Shown here in pieces: positions 48,717-61,305 of a DNA stretch of 64,000 nucleotides. Every line of letters begins with the position of its first letter. Within the stretch, counting starts at the first letter, position 1. A model generated the notes under the pieces. It had not been told where the DNA came from and did not search any database. It saw only the letters and a list, made by a program, of their open reading frames with translations. This DNA comes from Salvia splendens (lineage: Eukaryota; Streptophyta; Magnoliopsida; Lamiales; Lamiaceae). The position numbers and the translations under genes are program-made. The stretch lies in NCBI RefSeq assembly GCF_004379255.2, contig NC_056046.1, positions 7,254,001 to 7,318,000 of the forward strand. The letters are read 5' to 3'.

Positions 48717-49765
48717 TAACTAATTATTTTGTCCAACGTAAATGAGTTTTATTTTAAATTCGTAAAATAAGTTTAATTTGAGATTAATATTCAAGAATAA
48801 TTAATTAAAATATCATTATTCATCGTCGCATCCAAATAATTCATGGACGACCAGTATAACTTTACACTCTTGTCACTTTTCTTGGTGCGCCACTTTTTAA
48901 AGGGAAATTAAAGATCAAAATCTTTGTTTTAAGACATTTTGTTCTTCTTACCTCATTACCTCACACCTTACATCATACCCCATACGCATACATCATCTTA
49001 TTGCATTTTACCACATCTCTAAACAAATCCAAGATAAAAATTTTATCGCAAAAATCTCAAACTCTGATTCTACAAGCTTATTAAATATTACTACTATTAT
49101 TCAATTAATAATAATTGTTATCTTTATAGTTAATATTACTACAGTACTACTACTACTATTACGAAAATGCATGTTTTCACAAATTTTGATATACACATTA
49201 TGTTCTGATTTATTTTATATTTTAGTGATTATTTGATATAATTACTTTATTATTTTGGTATAAGATAAAGAAGCCTTTTACATATTTTTTTCCAATTACG
49301 GTAAAAGTATGTATAGTAGTACAACTTAAGACACATATTAAATTTATAACTTGTCGCAAGTCCCACCAAGCTAATGTGATGTATAAAACCAAGTATGATA
49401 TGATTTTATTTGCATGTTGTATGTATTATTAATAGTGTTGTATTTTGTTCAAAGTTGATGTCTCATACCGTGAATAGTGAAATGTTGAATGGGCTTACGA
49501 ATACAAGAAGAGAATATAATACTCCAACTAAAAGATAATAAAAATAAAGAAACTAATCATGAAGAAGCAGAACAACAACGAGCATAAAAATAAAGTAATC
49601 ATAATTAGATAAACAATTCCACGAAGGCGGATAATGTAAAGTAGAGGTTCAATTGCTGATCTGAAGTTTCAATTTTGTAAATAATTGAATCAGATGGTTA
49701 ATATATATCTAAATTAAAATTATTTCAATAAATAAGTTACCAACCAATAATTGAAGTAGTTGAAA
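48717..49765. other. AT-rich spacer, no gene seen
   Basis: Low-complexity AT-rich sequence with several short ACT/TAC runs. No frame, transposon end or RNA gene recognised. Confidence 0.5.
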
Positions 49766-49927
49766 TCTATACTAATCTAAAGTGACAGTTTAATGAAAAG
49801 ACTTATTTGCCCTTTTTGGCGGGAAATTGTGAAGCTATTTTGTTTGTCCTTTTGGTCATTTTGAGAATTGACAAATTATTAATACATATCTGAAAAATAA
49901 AATAAAAATCATAAAAAGAAACAAAAA

Positions 49928-50800
49928 CTATTGGGGGATGAAAAGGCAAAAACTATTGGACAAATTCATTGCTGGCGCAACACTTCTCAAAGAAGTTTTG
50001 AAATATGCATAAATAGTTGTACCATTAATTAAGGCTACATTTAAGACTTCATGTGAACTAATGTGAATTAATATCTCTGAATGCAGGCTGATCTCGCGGA
50101 GGTAATTTTCCGGATCCTGAGAGGAAGGAGAAAGAAAGCCAGCGAACGCCGGCTGTGCAGTCACCGAAATCCTCTCCGCATCGTCGTTGGTGCGATTTTC
50201 CTTCAACTACTCTTTGATATCCTTCAAAACCAAAATAACATGGGTGGATAATATAAATCCACAACAACAACAAAATCGAAATTCCCCAAATCAATGGAAA
50301 AATCAACAAGGTTAAAAGGTGAAAGCTTTAGAAATGTGAGCTTACTGTTATCGACGTTCGATATGAAAATTCAGATTCGTCGGTTCCCTATGATGCGGCT
50401 GTGCAGGTGGGCTAGCGCGGCGGTTGAGGAAGGCGAGGCGACGCGGCAATTGAGGAAGGCGAGGCGGGCGGTGGTCGTGGCGGCCGCCGATTTGAGAGAG
50501 AAGAAGAGAGAGCAGTGGACGGAGGCGGGCGGCTGACCGAGGTCGGCAGGCGGCCGTGAAGCTCGCGGACTAGCTAGCGAGGTACGGCTGGGCGGGTGTT
50601 GTGGTGGCGGCGCCGATTTGAGAGAGGAGAAGAGAGAGTAGTGGGCGGCTGACCGAGGTCGGCAGGCGGGCGTGAAGCTCGCCGAAGAAATGGCGACGCA
50701 CGGCGGTGGTCGTGGCGGCGCCGATTAGGGAGATAAAACAGAGAGATGGGGCCAGACGAGAGAGATAAAGAGGAGAAAGAGATGGGGCGCCACTTTTAGG
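49928..50800 (-). pseudogene. Possible captured gene fragment within Helitron
   Basis: A compositionally distinct GC-rich block lies in an AT-rich Helitron. On the minus strand a 92-codon frame (49928-50206) reads NDDAERISVTAQPAFAGFLSPSSQDPENYLREI. It is preceded by a CT-rich, GC-rich stretch resembling a plant 5' leader. I cannot name a parent gene. Helitrons often capture gene pieces, so capture is inferred from composition and context only. Confidence 0.35.
50460..50740. repeat. GC-rich degenerate tandem repeat, about 110-120 bp period
   Basis: Three partial units contain GTGGTCGTGGCGGC(G/C)GCCGATT at about 50469, 50601 and 50705. Two contain GGCGGCTGACCGAGGTCGGC at about 50527 and 50644. 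The units are diverged. They belong to the Helitron cargo. Confidence 0.75.
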
Positions 50801-51862
50801 GTCTGAGAATTTACTAATTTGTATTAATATTGGGATTTCTTTAAGGCTTTAAGGATTTATTTCTTTATGTCCACTATACAATATTTGGGCTTTATTGAGC
50901 TTTATATGTACTCTATTTTTATATTTTAAAGTTTAATGATAAATAGAGTTTAACTTAGGTGTTTTGCTTTGTTACCATGTCTTAATTTATAGGTTCAATT
51001 TCAACATTTCATTTATTAGAGTTTGCATGTGCATTTTTAAAATGAAATTCTTTCAAATAAATAACAAAATGATATTGTTTGGGAGATGGTACTCATCGAA
51101 TAATATTGTAACAAAATAATTTGTGTTGTAATTGTACTCTTTGTGTAAAATAACAAATAAAATTAAATAGATATGACAAGGTTAACAAAAATATAATGCT
51201 ATAAACATTCATATTATATCACACATTAAGTATTAAAAATACTACTCTTAATGTTGTGTATAAGCAAGTTTATAAAAATTTATAAACTCCGTTTCTTTTA
51301 TAATAGTTGAGTTTTTACTCTTAATAACATGTGACGTTTATCGCCGATCTATGATATTTGTGGGCGATCGTGTGTGGGCGATTGAAGAATTTCGGTCAAA
51401 TTCTTCATCCGTCGAGTGTTTGTATAAGTTTGTGATTGTTAGAGAGTAATAAAAGTTGAAAGAGGTATAAAATATTAATGGCATTAACGTGTGCTAGAAC
51501 ATAGGGCTTAGAATTTAATTAATTATGAAATATATGAATAAAACTAAGTATTAATTTTAATGTTTAAAATTTTATATTCCAATAGTTAATTTTTCTTGAA
51601 AACCTTCCACTTCCAATTATTTTTCACAAAATCTTTTCTTTTCAAATTTTGATTTATATATTAGAACTTGATGTATGAAAATAAATAGGGAGAAAGTCGT
51701 TATCATTTTGTGATTTTTTACATGCACATAGGATAGTTAGTAAGTAGTATGATATTAATTATTAAGTTGTAAATGTAATTTAGTATTCTTTAATATGATT
51801 ACTATAAAGTTGTTTTTTATTTTATTTTATTGTAATATTTTTATGATGTTTATTATTAAATA

Positions 51863-52086
51863 CTTCATCTGTCCCTAAAGAGTATAAATATTTAATTTGA
51901 TTTGGCATTGGTTTAATGCATAACTGGAAAAGTAAGAGAGAGATTGAAAAAAAGACTTTTTAAAGTACTGTTAATGGAGAATGAGTCTTATTATTAAAGA
52001 GAAAGGAGTTTCCAAAACTAGAAAATTCATACTTTTCAGAGGCGGACTAAAAAAATTATAATTCATACTTTTCAGAGACGGGAGAG
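51863..52086. mobile_element. Diverged Stowaway-like MITE inside the Helitron
   Basis: Left end CTTCATCTGTCCC after TA; right end GAGACGGGAGAG before TA. A 20-bp word (attcatacttttcagag) is repeated near the right end. The interior has no coding capacity. Confidence 0.6.
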
Positions 52087-52905
52087 TAATTAGCATAACC
52101 GTTACAAATTTGTGATATTTATATAAACTTATAATTTTTACTTTACAATTCAAAATTCGTTTTATAAAATGCTTACATGACTCAGACATTCCCGAGTGAA
52201 ACATGCCAGCTATCATAATGGAGGGTTTTCAAGCATAATAATATTTTTTTTCATTTTAGTTGATTAATAAAATGTTAACTTAGTTGGAACGGAGGGTATT
52301 AAATTTGTATTTTTGTATTTGTAAATACTTGAAATATAAACATATGTATATTTACTAAAGTGTTAATATATACTCAATTCGTCTCACTCTAAATGACACT
52401 TTCTAAATATAGAAACATCATTCTTTCTACTTTTCCCCCCTCTCTTATCTTATTCTCTACTTTTGCAAGATCGTGCTATACTTGCTCCCATGCTGGATGT
52501 TGTTGATGAGGTTAACAAGTTCTTGAGAAGATGTTTGATTTCTATGTTTTGTTGATGTAATTTATAATGAACTATTTACTTTTTCAAATAATTTTATATA
52601 TTTACTTTGCTATTTAGTATTTCTCAATCTTTTGTTTGTATATCCTATTCTATTTCTATTTTTTCCCTCATGTACTTTTGTTATAGTGGATTGATAGATT
52701 GATAGATGTAGAAGTAGAAGTATGTTTTTAAAATTTTTATATTCTTATGAATACAAACTTTAAATAGTTTCTATTCTTGATTTGCAATAATTTTTACATT
52801 TTTTTCATATATTTTTTAATTTAATTTAATTTAATTTCTTTTAATTATATTTTCTTAGTTTTTGAAAATTATTTGGCCCGTGCATAGCACGGGTGTTAAC
52901 ACTAG

Positions 52906-54172
52906 TTCCCTAAAACAAACGGTTTTCATTTTGTTTAAACAACGAGATCAGTAGTACTTTATTTTGGATATGACGTGCAATGAATCATTTAAAAAGTCAA
53001 GAACAAGTTATGATAATTGAAGGCCATGTATTATACTATTATCGCTGGAAGAGTATAATAATGGACACCATTATTAATTACCGCCGTGTTATTCCATAGT
53101 GGACTTTGTTAACCATATTTTCAAGAGTTTAATTAATTTTGAATTCTAGTTATTTGAATATCACGGATAGCGACTTCCCAATTCTATTTGAATTTCGAGC
53201 GAGCTATCACATTTTTAAAACACTACCCTCCATGCTGGAAAACAACAATTATTTTCATTATAGTATCTTTTAAAATTATTTATTTATTATTTTAAGATTA
53301 CATACCATTTTAATTTTTAATCTCTATCTATCTTTTACTTCACTAATTATGCATTAAAATTAGAATATATTTTAAAAGTATCTACTTTTAAAGGATATTT
53401 AAAATGGCTCAATCATAGCACCCACATTCAAAAAACATGCACACTACAAATAATGAATACACATTATCACGTATTGAGTAACCACAATAGGACCACCTTG
53501 TAAGCCGGCAAAGCGCCGGTGGGAGGGCGGCGGTGCTGCGACGGTCAATTTTTTGTTTTAAGTCTTTAATTTTTATCTATAAAATACCTAATCCCAATTT
53601 ATTTTTTTTATTCCATTCCCATCTATATATTTTTGTACAATTAAAATATACTAACAAATAAAAATAATGTGATTTATGGCTATCGCATGCCTATGGCATG
53701 GGTGGACAAATTTTTGTGACTGATCCATGATTTATAAATGTTTTTTTTGACTGTGGCATGACTGTGCCACTACAGTGAACACTCTTTGCCTTCGAAATTT
53801 GTTGGACACAAAGAAATTGTCATTGAGCCGTAATTATCTTATCATTAGGGTTTATTAGGATAGTCCTACCTATACACTTTTTTGAAGGCATTTAATTGTA
53901 TAAATAAATAAACACAAAATAGGAGTATTAGATTATTACATCAGCTGAGTTGGCAAACAAACCTACCAACAAAATACACTCGAAAATATCGAAGGTCAAA
54001 AACAAAAACAATCTCTCTGCAACAATCAGTCTCTCTCACAGCGCTCTGCAGAGGAGACGACAAACCCAATGGCGAATCTCATTCTCTCGTCTTCTCTCAT
54101 CTGATCCATCGCCATACCCAATTTTAATCATCGCTCACTCACTCGCTCACACATCCAATTTAATTTTCCACC
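52906..54172. promoter_or_regulatory. PGI1 upstream region
   Basis: AT-rich spacer with a small GC-rich patch at 53495-53550, then the PGI1 promoter and leader. The long frame opening at 53950 overlaps the PGI1 coding sequence in another frame and is not a gene. Confidence 0.5.
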
Positions 54173-57100
54173 ATGGCTTCCTCCGTCTCCGGCGGCCTCT
54201 CCTTCAAGCTCACCCCGCACTCCCTCACTCACCGCACCACCCCGTCTCTCTTCTCCCACCCCGCCGCCCAATTGAGGGTGGCGCGCCAGGTCCCCCCGGA
54301 GACGCTCTCCAATTCCGCCTCCGCCACCGACGCCGCCGTGCACTTGTCGGCGCACGCGCTGGAGAAGGACCCCCGCGAGCTGTGGAAGAGGTACGTGGAA
54401 TGGCTGTACCAGCACAAGGAGCTGGGGCTCTACCTGGACGTCAGCCGGGTCGGGTTCACCGACGAATTCTTCCGAGAAATGGAGCCCCGCCTCCAGAAGG
54501 CATTCACCGACATGGAGGAGCTCGAGAAGGGGGCGATTGCCAATCCGGATGAGGGCAGGATGGTTGGGCATTATTGGCTCAGGAATCCCAAGCTCGCTCC
54601 CAAAGCTATCCTCACTCAGCAGATCGAGACTACGTTGGAGAGTATCTGTGATTTTGCTGACCTAGTCATCAGTGGTAAGGTCAGTTTCCTTTTACCATTT
54701 CTAATTTCTTGCTATCACTAATTGTTTCAATTGAAATAGGGGTTTCAAATTGGGGAATTCGATGCTTGATCACTGATTCGTGAATCTACCCATGGGGATT
54801 GAATTAGGTTTTCCGCACTCGGAGCTGAATTACATTACCTAATAGTAGTAACCAGGAATGCAGATTATGGCAGAGATAAATAGATCTCTCTTTAGAAAAA
54901 ACTCTGAATTTTTTCATATAAGGCGCTAGGTATAGATTTCAAGTGAAGCCAGATTATGGATGAATCTTTCTTTTTTTCGTGGCCAATATTCTTGTTGTTT
55001 GACGTTTCTGAGAGTGAGCTTGTTATGATGCAGATTAGGCCCCCTCAGAAAGAAAGATTCACCCAAATCCTTTCTATTGGAATTGGTGGTTCAGCTCTGG
55101 GGCCACAATTTGTTGCAGAGGCACTGGCTCCTGATAATCCCCCACTTAAGGTATATAGTAAACACAATCTTGTGTGTATCAGGATGCTCAGTAATATTTT
55201 CCATGAGCAGCTTGTTTTTCCTTGACTCTCTATTTCAACTTTCACAACTATCACCCCTTAGATGGAATCTCTTGATATGTATGCTTTACCTATTACAAGG
55301 AAACAACATTTTATTGGAAACTTCAGAATGTATCTTATTTTTTCCTGAAAGTTCCTCATGTATCTTGTTTTATTTGGGGGGTTTGGGGTGGGGAGCTTGC
55401 TTTTATTTGTTTACATATCCATGCCTGGTTATGAGCAACAAAGATTATGAAAAAAATCAGAGTTATAATATAGTTCCAGAAACTTCAAGCTTTGATAGTA
55501 ATCTTATTCTTGATCTCACAATTCCAGTAGTTTAGCTGTATGTGCTTATGTCCTAATTCTTTTATTCCATAACATTTCCAGATAAGATTCATTGACAATA
55601 CAGATCCAGCTGGGATTGATCATCAGATAGCGCAGCTTGGCAGTGAGCTAGAATCTACGCTTGTAATAGTGGTTTCAAAGGTATTAGTGGAAACCATCTT
55701 CTAGTTAATTCTGTTTCATGTTTATGGCTTGGCAAATGCTGCAAACCCAATAATACTTCTTTTTGGCATTTTAGAGTGGAGGCACACCCGAAACAAGAAA
55801 TGGTCTACTTGAAGTTCAGAAAGCCTTCCGTGAAGCTGGTCTGGATTTCGCAAAACAGGTATTTGTCTTAGTTTTTTTACCTTCCTGCATTTTAATTATA
55901 TAAATGACTTTTGCATCCTGGTTTAAAGCAACTGCATGGCTAATTGGGATGCAGCAGAATGCATTTGCTTGCTTACTCACTTACATATTGGCAACAGTTA
56001 CTTGAATGTCTTTGTGAATATTTGCTGGCACTCAGTACCTGTAATTATGCGAGCAAGCAAGCAAGCATTGCATAGATTTTCTACTTTTTATATCATCTAT
56101 GATATTTCTGTGCACAGGGTGTTGCAATTACACAAGAGAATTCATTGCTTGATAACACAGCCAGGATTGAGGGCTGGTTAGCAAGATTTCCCATGTTTGA
56201 CTGGGTGGGTGGTAGAACGTCAGAAATGTCTGCCGTTGGTTTACTTGCAGCTGCACTTCAGGTTTCTATTTATTTTATTATATACTACTACTAACTTTTT
56301 CTTTCTTTAAGCTGCTTATTCTTGATATGAAGAACTAATGCCTCCAAAATTTGCATGATCTTCTCAGGGAATTGATATTAAAGAAATGCTAGCTGGTGCA
56401 GCATTGATGGATGAAGCCAACAGAACCAAACTAGTAAGACTATAGTTTCATCTTTTCACACTTTTTATCAAATGATTTGTTTAAATAGTCTTGAGTCATT
56501 AATCTTCTAGGATTAGTTCACTTTCGAGTTTGACTAGAAGTAGGAGTCTTTATGTAATCTTTATAGTATGTATAGCTCCTCAATGGAAGAACGGTAGGCT
56601 GTTGGCCTCTTTGGAGGATTATCTGTTATTTGTTTTTCATTCGTAAAGCATTTCGTTTTCATATATCTTCAGTTCCTTTCATTTGTTCACATGCCTATAC
56701 TCTTATCAATGTCTACCTGATTTTTTATCCTGTAGAATTGCACTCCAGTCTCTTAAAATATCGTTCACATAAAAACCCTAAAGTCCTTGTCCTTATACAA
56801 CCATGTCGTGACCCATAAGCATGTGATTACTCTTTATTTAGAAATACACACTTTCGGTTTTAACAAGAGAGTCCAAACATACCCCACATATCGCTTCAGT
56901 AATAATTCTTCACACAATCTTCCCTCTTTTTGCTAATTCAGATGCACAAGTTCATTCATAATACACTTTTTCTTGATTATGGTACTTGCCAAAAAAATTT
57001 TCCGACAATTATGTTTCATGTTTTAGCTGTATACATCCTGGTGTCAGGTATCTATTAGTGTAATTGTTGAGATGAATCATATGGAAGAAACAGAGGAACT

Positions 57101-59591
57101 GCATTATAGGCTTTTAATCATATATTATTCAGGTCAGGGATAATCCAGCAGCGCTGCTAGCTTTATGTTGGTATTGGGCAGCAGATGGAGTCGGATCGAA
57201 GGTATGTTATATTCTGATTGCAAAAAAGTGTGATGCATAAGGATTTCAATCTTTTGAGAACTTCAAAGTGGCTATTATGGATAGAAATGAAACTTTGTTC
57301 TATGGCTACTGTAGGATATGGTTGTCCTTCCTTACAAGGACAGCTTATTATTGTTCAGTCGATATTTGCAGCAGCTAGTCATGGAATCACTTGGAAAGGA
57401 GTTTGATCTGGATGGCAACCGGGTACTTAAAGTTTACTGAACTACTCTTTATTTTTCCGTTTAATAACAAGTTGTATCAGATATTACAGCAGTCAATGTC
57501 AATGAAATAGCCATAAATTAGCTGTGTAGTCGGCACAAAACTTTGCTTGCTATTTGTCATTCTTTCTGAATTAATTAACTACTCCCTCTGTTTTTTAAAA
57601 ATAGCAACAATTTCCATTTTGGGCCGTTCCTTAAAAATAGAAACTTTAGAATCTTTCTATTTTAGGACATGGACCCCACAATCCACTAACTCTACTTTCA
57701 CTACTTTTTCTCTTCCTCTCTCTTACTTTACTCATTTTTCTTTTCCGCTCTCTTAGTTTACCAATTTTTCTCACTTACTTTACCAATTATGCATTAAAAC
57801 CCGTGCCGTTTCAAATGTTTCTATTTTTTGAATACGGAGGGAGTATTGAAATATAAGTTTGGGTTATTTAGGGCATATGTTTTCATTTAATCCTTCAATT
57901 TCTCTTTCACCACCTTGTACATTGTAGGTAAACCAAGGGCTAAGTGTTTATGGTAACAAGGGAAGCACTGATCAGCATGCGTATGTATTTTATTCACATT
58001 TTAATGCGTACATATATTTTTTTAATCCAAACTATGAGATTTGTACCGCAATTACTTATGATCTCTCCACCAACCTCTTTCCTATCAGATACATTCAACA
58101 GCTCAGAGACGGGGTGCACAACTTTTTTGTCACGTTCATTGAAGTGCTACGAGATAGACCCCCTGGTCATGATTGGGAGCTTGAACCAGGTGTCACCTGT
58201 GGTGACTATCTATTTGGATTCTTACAGGTTACATTTTGTTCCCTTGTCACAACTTATCATTCAACTGCGAGGGACAGCTTGTTCACATATTTGATCTGTG
58301 ATTCCATGATAATGATCCTAGAATTGTTTGGAGTACAAAGTGTAAGTTCCATACATATTGCTTTTGCCTACATATATTTATATAGTGGTTTAAATATTAT
58401 ATACAGGGGACCAGATCTGCTTTATATGCCAATAACCGAGAGTCTATTACAGTCACTGTGCAAGAGGTGACACCCAGGTCCGTTGGTGCTTTGGTAGCCC
58501 TTTACGAGCGAGCAGTTGGGATTTATGCCTCATTGGTCAACATCAATGCCTACCATCAACCCGGTATAACATTGCACTTACCTTGTGAATTTCTTGCAGC
58601 TGAACATGTGTTTGTCAATGCAGCAAAGTCTTCTTGTTGACATGTAGACATCTGTGATTTTTACGGTTTCTTTCTATGATCTTAGTGTGGAATAAAACTT
58701 TCTTGCTACATATCTGCAGGAGTTGAAGCGGGCAAAAAAGCAGCAGGAGAAGTTTTAGCTCTTCAAAAACGCGTTCTTGCTGTATTAAATGAAGCAAGGT
58801 AATATAACTTATTTAATGGTTGATTGGGGGGAAATTTAGATTCCTAGATTGGCAACACAGCTTAATTGCCAATTTTGTTTTTTGTAAAATAATGATGAAC
58901 TTTGTGAGAAATTAGAAGAGTAAAACTGTAAAAGCATCAATTCTCCCGCTTGCAACTCTAAAGATGAAGTAGTCTCTCTGATTAATTGCAAAGGACAAAG
59001 TCTAGATCATACAAATAATCTGAAAGGATTTTTGCAAAAGTTGGTGGTGGTTTTAACCAGGTGAAACTTAGTTTAAATGCTTCTTTTATGTAAGGTACAG
59101 ATTTGATTCAATTGACTTTTTGGCTTTGCATTCTCATGTGACTAGGAATATTATTGATAATAGTACTTCAATGTGATCACATGAAGCTTGTTAAAGTTGT
59201 AGGTCTACATGAGCTGATATTACATGCAATTTTGAACTTTCTATTCTATGCAATTTAGAATTTATTATCGAAAACTTGGACACTGATTTTAATATTGCCT
59301 ACATTTTTGTACATTTTAGCTGCAAACAACCCATTGAACCATTAACACTTGAAGAAATAGCTGATCGTTGCCATGCTCCTGAGGAAGTAAGGACACTTTG
59401 TAATTTGTTTTATATGCATGACACGACGAGTTAATGACTGTTTTTGCTGATTGCAGATTGAAATGATCTACAAGATTATTGCACATATGGCTGCCAATGA
59501 TAGAGCTCTAATAGCTGAAGGGAGCTGTGGTACACCAAAAACCGTCAAGGTTTTCTTAGGGGAGTGCAATGTTGATGATATGTACCCCTAA
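54173..59591 (+). CDS. PGI1: Glucose-6-phosphate isomerase, plastidial
   Basis: It interconverts fructose-6-phosphate and glucose-6-phosphate in the plastid stroma, feeding starch synthesis. Fourteen exons: 54173-54679, 55034-55150, 55582-55680, 55775-55858, 56118-56261, 56368-56433, 57133-57201, 57315-57422, 57928-57980, 58089-58227, 58407-58563, 58720-58798, 59320-59386 and 59457-59591. They give 607 aa in phase (Arabidopsis PGI1 has about 613). Residues 1-50 are Ser/Thr-rich with few acidic residues, a typical chloroplast transit peptide ([20 protein letters not shown]). The sugar isomerase core shows [63 protein letters not shown] and [20 protein letters not shown]. The plastid form is the cyanobacterial-type isomerase, and the sequence fits it. 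The start is the first ATG of the transit peptide. One intron holds a MITE at 57582-57843. Exon 1 is notably GC-rich. Confidence 0.96.
57582..57843. mobile_element. Stowaway-like MITE in PGI1 intron
   Basis: Termini CTCCCTCTGTTTTTT and ATACGGAGGGAG are flanked by TA (57580-57581 and 57844-57845). It shares the word TTAAAACCCGTGCCG with the element at 39317-39538. It lies between the exons at 57315-57422 and 57928-57980. Confidence 0.82.
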
Positions 59592-61305
59592 AATTACTTG
59601 GAAAACAACTCTTTTTCTTGACATTTTTGTCATCGAGGGGTTTTAAACTGAACGGGAAGGTGAAAATTGTCACATTTAAACCGCTATCAGAAGTTGATAA
59701 ATTTGCAATGAAATAATTGCCTTGTGCAAGACTGATAGCCACTTATTTGAAGGAAACTGAATAAACAGACAATGGTTTTGTCTTCTATAGTCTTGCTCGC
59801 TTATATTTTGCAGCCAATAAATATCATGCATAACATATACAAAGCACTTGATAAAAGGATATAATTTCTGCAAGAGCCTAGTTCAAATCTGGTATCGTAC
59901 ATATCCAAAAAACTTTTTAGTCCTACTAAGTATAATAAATTCTAGTTAGGGAGTATGTTTTGGTTTATGGTTTATATGCATATTAACGGATGATTGAATT
60001 ATTGACTTAAATATCATCTTTAATTAATTATTTTAACCTAGTAAGTCAACATACTGAGAAGCGTCAAAATGACATCATTATTTATTTTGTATTAAAATAT
60101 GGGTTTTTTAAAATAATAACTATATTAGGTTAAAATGATTAGTTAAAGTAATATTTAATTCATTAATCGGTCAAAATGCAGTTGATCATTAATTTTTGAC
60201 CGAACCACTAAATATAAAACCAAACATATTGTCTACTACCAAAACCTATTGTTTTTGACAAATACGCAAGATCTTTGGATTGTAGGAAAAGATAACAGTT
60301 GCGAGAAAAATTCATAAACTAGATTGATTTCTAAGGCAATCTCTTGAGAGACAGTTGAAATAGGTCATATTTGTATGTAAAGAGAGTAGATAATAAACAT
60401 CAACCACTGCAGCTGCAGCTGGCACAACTCACTCAGAAATTAGTTTCAAGTGCACATACAAAATGTAAATGCATTAATGTCAATACAGATAGTGTCCTAT
60501 ATTACATTTACAACACTGCACAAATCGCACTGATTGCATTGCCTAGGATTCTTTGTCCCTCTTCTGTTATTTTTTCATATTTCAGCTTCTGCATATTACA
60601 ACTATCTTCTTCCTTCTATCATACATTTAGTCTTTTCATTGCTATCAAGAGCATGTACATTTCTCTCTCTCTCTAGTCAAAAACTTGCATGCCAGAGGCA
60701 ACCTTGTTCGCCTCTACCACCTTCACAACATCTTTATCTCTGTTGCTCCAGTATTCAAGATGTCAATAATGAGGAAAAACAGAGCACGTGTGCTCCATAT
60801 CAAGCACCGATGTCCCAACGCTGACCAGCAAAATTTTGACGACCAACAACAGCATCTTGCATCTGAGGTCAAATAGAATAGTCATCAAGGGGATAATACT
60901 TCCTGGCTGGCTGATATTGGTTTTAAGGATGCAAGACACAACTTTAGCACCACAACTTTTTCTATGGCTCAAATGGATTGTTCGGGGAGAATTGTTTTTC
61001 AAGTTCACAAACTGACAATGATCTAGAGAATGGTAGCACTAGTAAAATATACTTATGTTTTAAAATTTCACCAGGAACAACCAGCTTGTCAAATGAAATG
61101 TACTACTATATCACAATTTGACTATACCCACCAGCATGTAGGGTAACATTACTTAGCAGGGAATAATATGCAACAAACATACAACAGATATACCCATAAG
61201 ATTTTGGAAACAGATATCTGGTCATTTGATATATGATAGTTCTACATACCTCATACCAGGATGGCGCTCCCTTTCACTTGTGCATCCACAACTGAACTTA
61301 TGAAG
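59592..61305. other. Convergent 3' spacer PGI1/SPI-like
   Basis: 3' UTRs of two convergent genes plus AT-rich spacer. Several short frames at 60371-61015 show no family features. A CT repeat lies at 60661-60676. No gene or transposon end recognised. Confidence 0.5.

Larger units (their letters stand above)
49766..52905 (+). mobile_element. Non-autonomous Helitron with GC-rich cargo
   Basis: The 5' end is TCTATACTAATCTAAAG after an A. The 3' end carries a perfect hairpin CCCGTGC-ATA-GCACGGG (52877-52893) and, 12 bases further, the terminus CTAG followed by T. TC start, near-terminal hairpin, CTRR end and insertion between A and T are the Helitron hallmarks. There is no Rep/helicase. Inside are a GC-rich cargo at about 50080-50790, a MITE at 51863-52086 and AT-rich filler. 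Confidence 0.78.

Noticed and set aside
50294..50536. 80-codon plus-strand frame in the GC-rich block
   Set aside because: It crosses a degenerate tandem repeat and lacks any family feature. The opposite strand looks like a leader, so I treat the block as Helitron cargo only.
53950..54552. 200-codon frame starting 223 bp upstream of PGI1
   Set aside because: It runs through the PGI1 leader and transit peptide in a different frame. Its sequence is low-complexity Pro/Arg/Ala, while the overlapping frame encodes a clear PGI1 N-terminus.
54842..54855. Short trinucleotide runs here and at 15960 as regulatory signals
   Set aside because: Too short and common in AT-rich plant DNA to support a claim.
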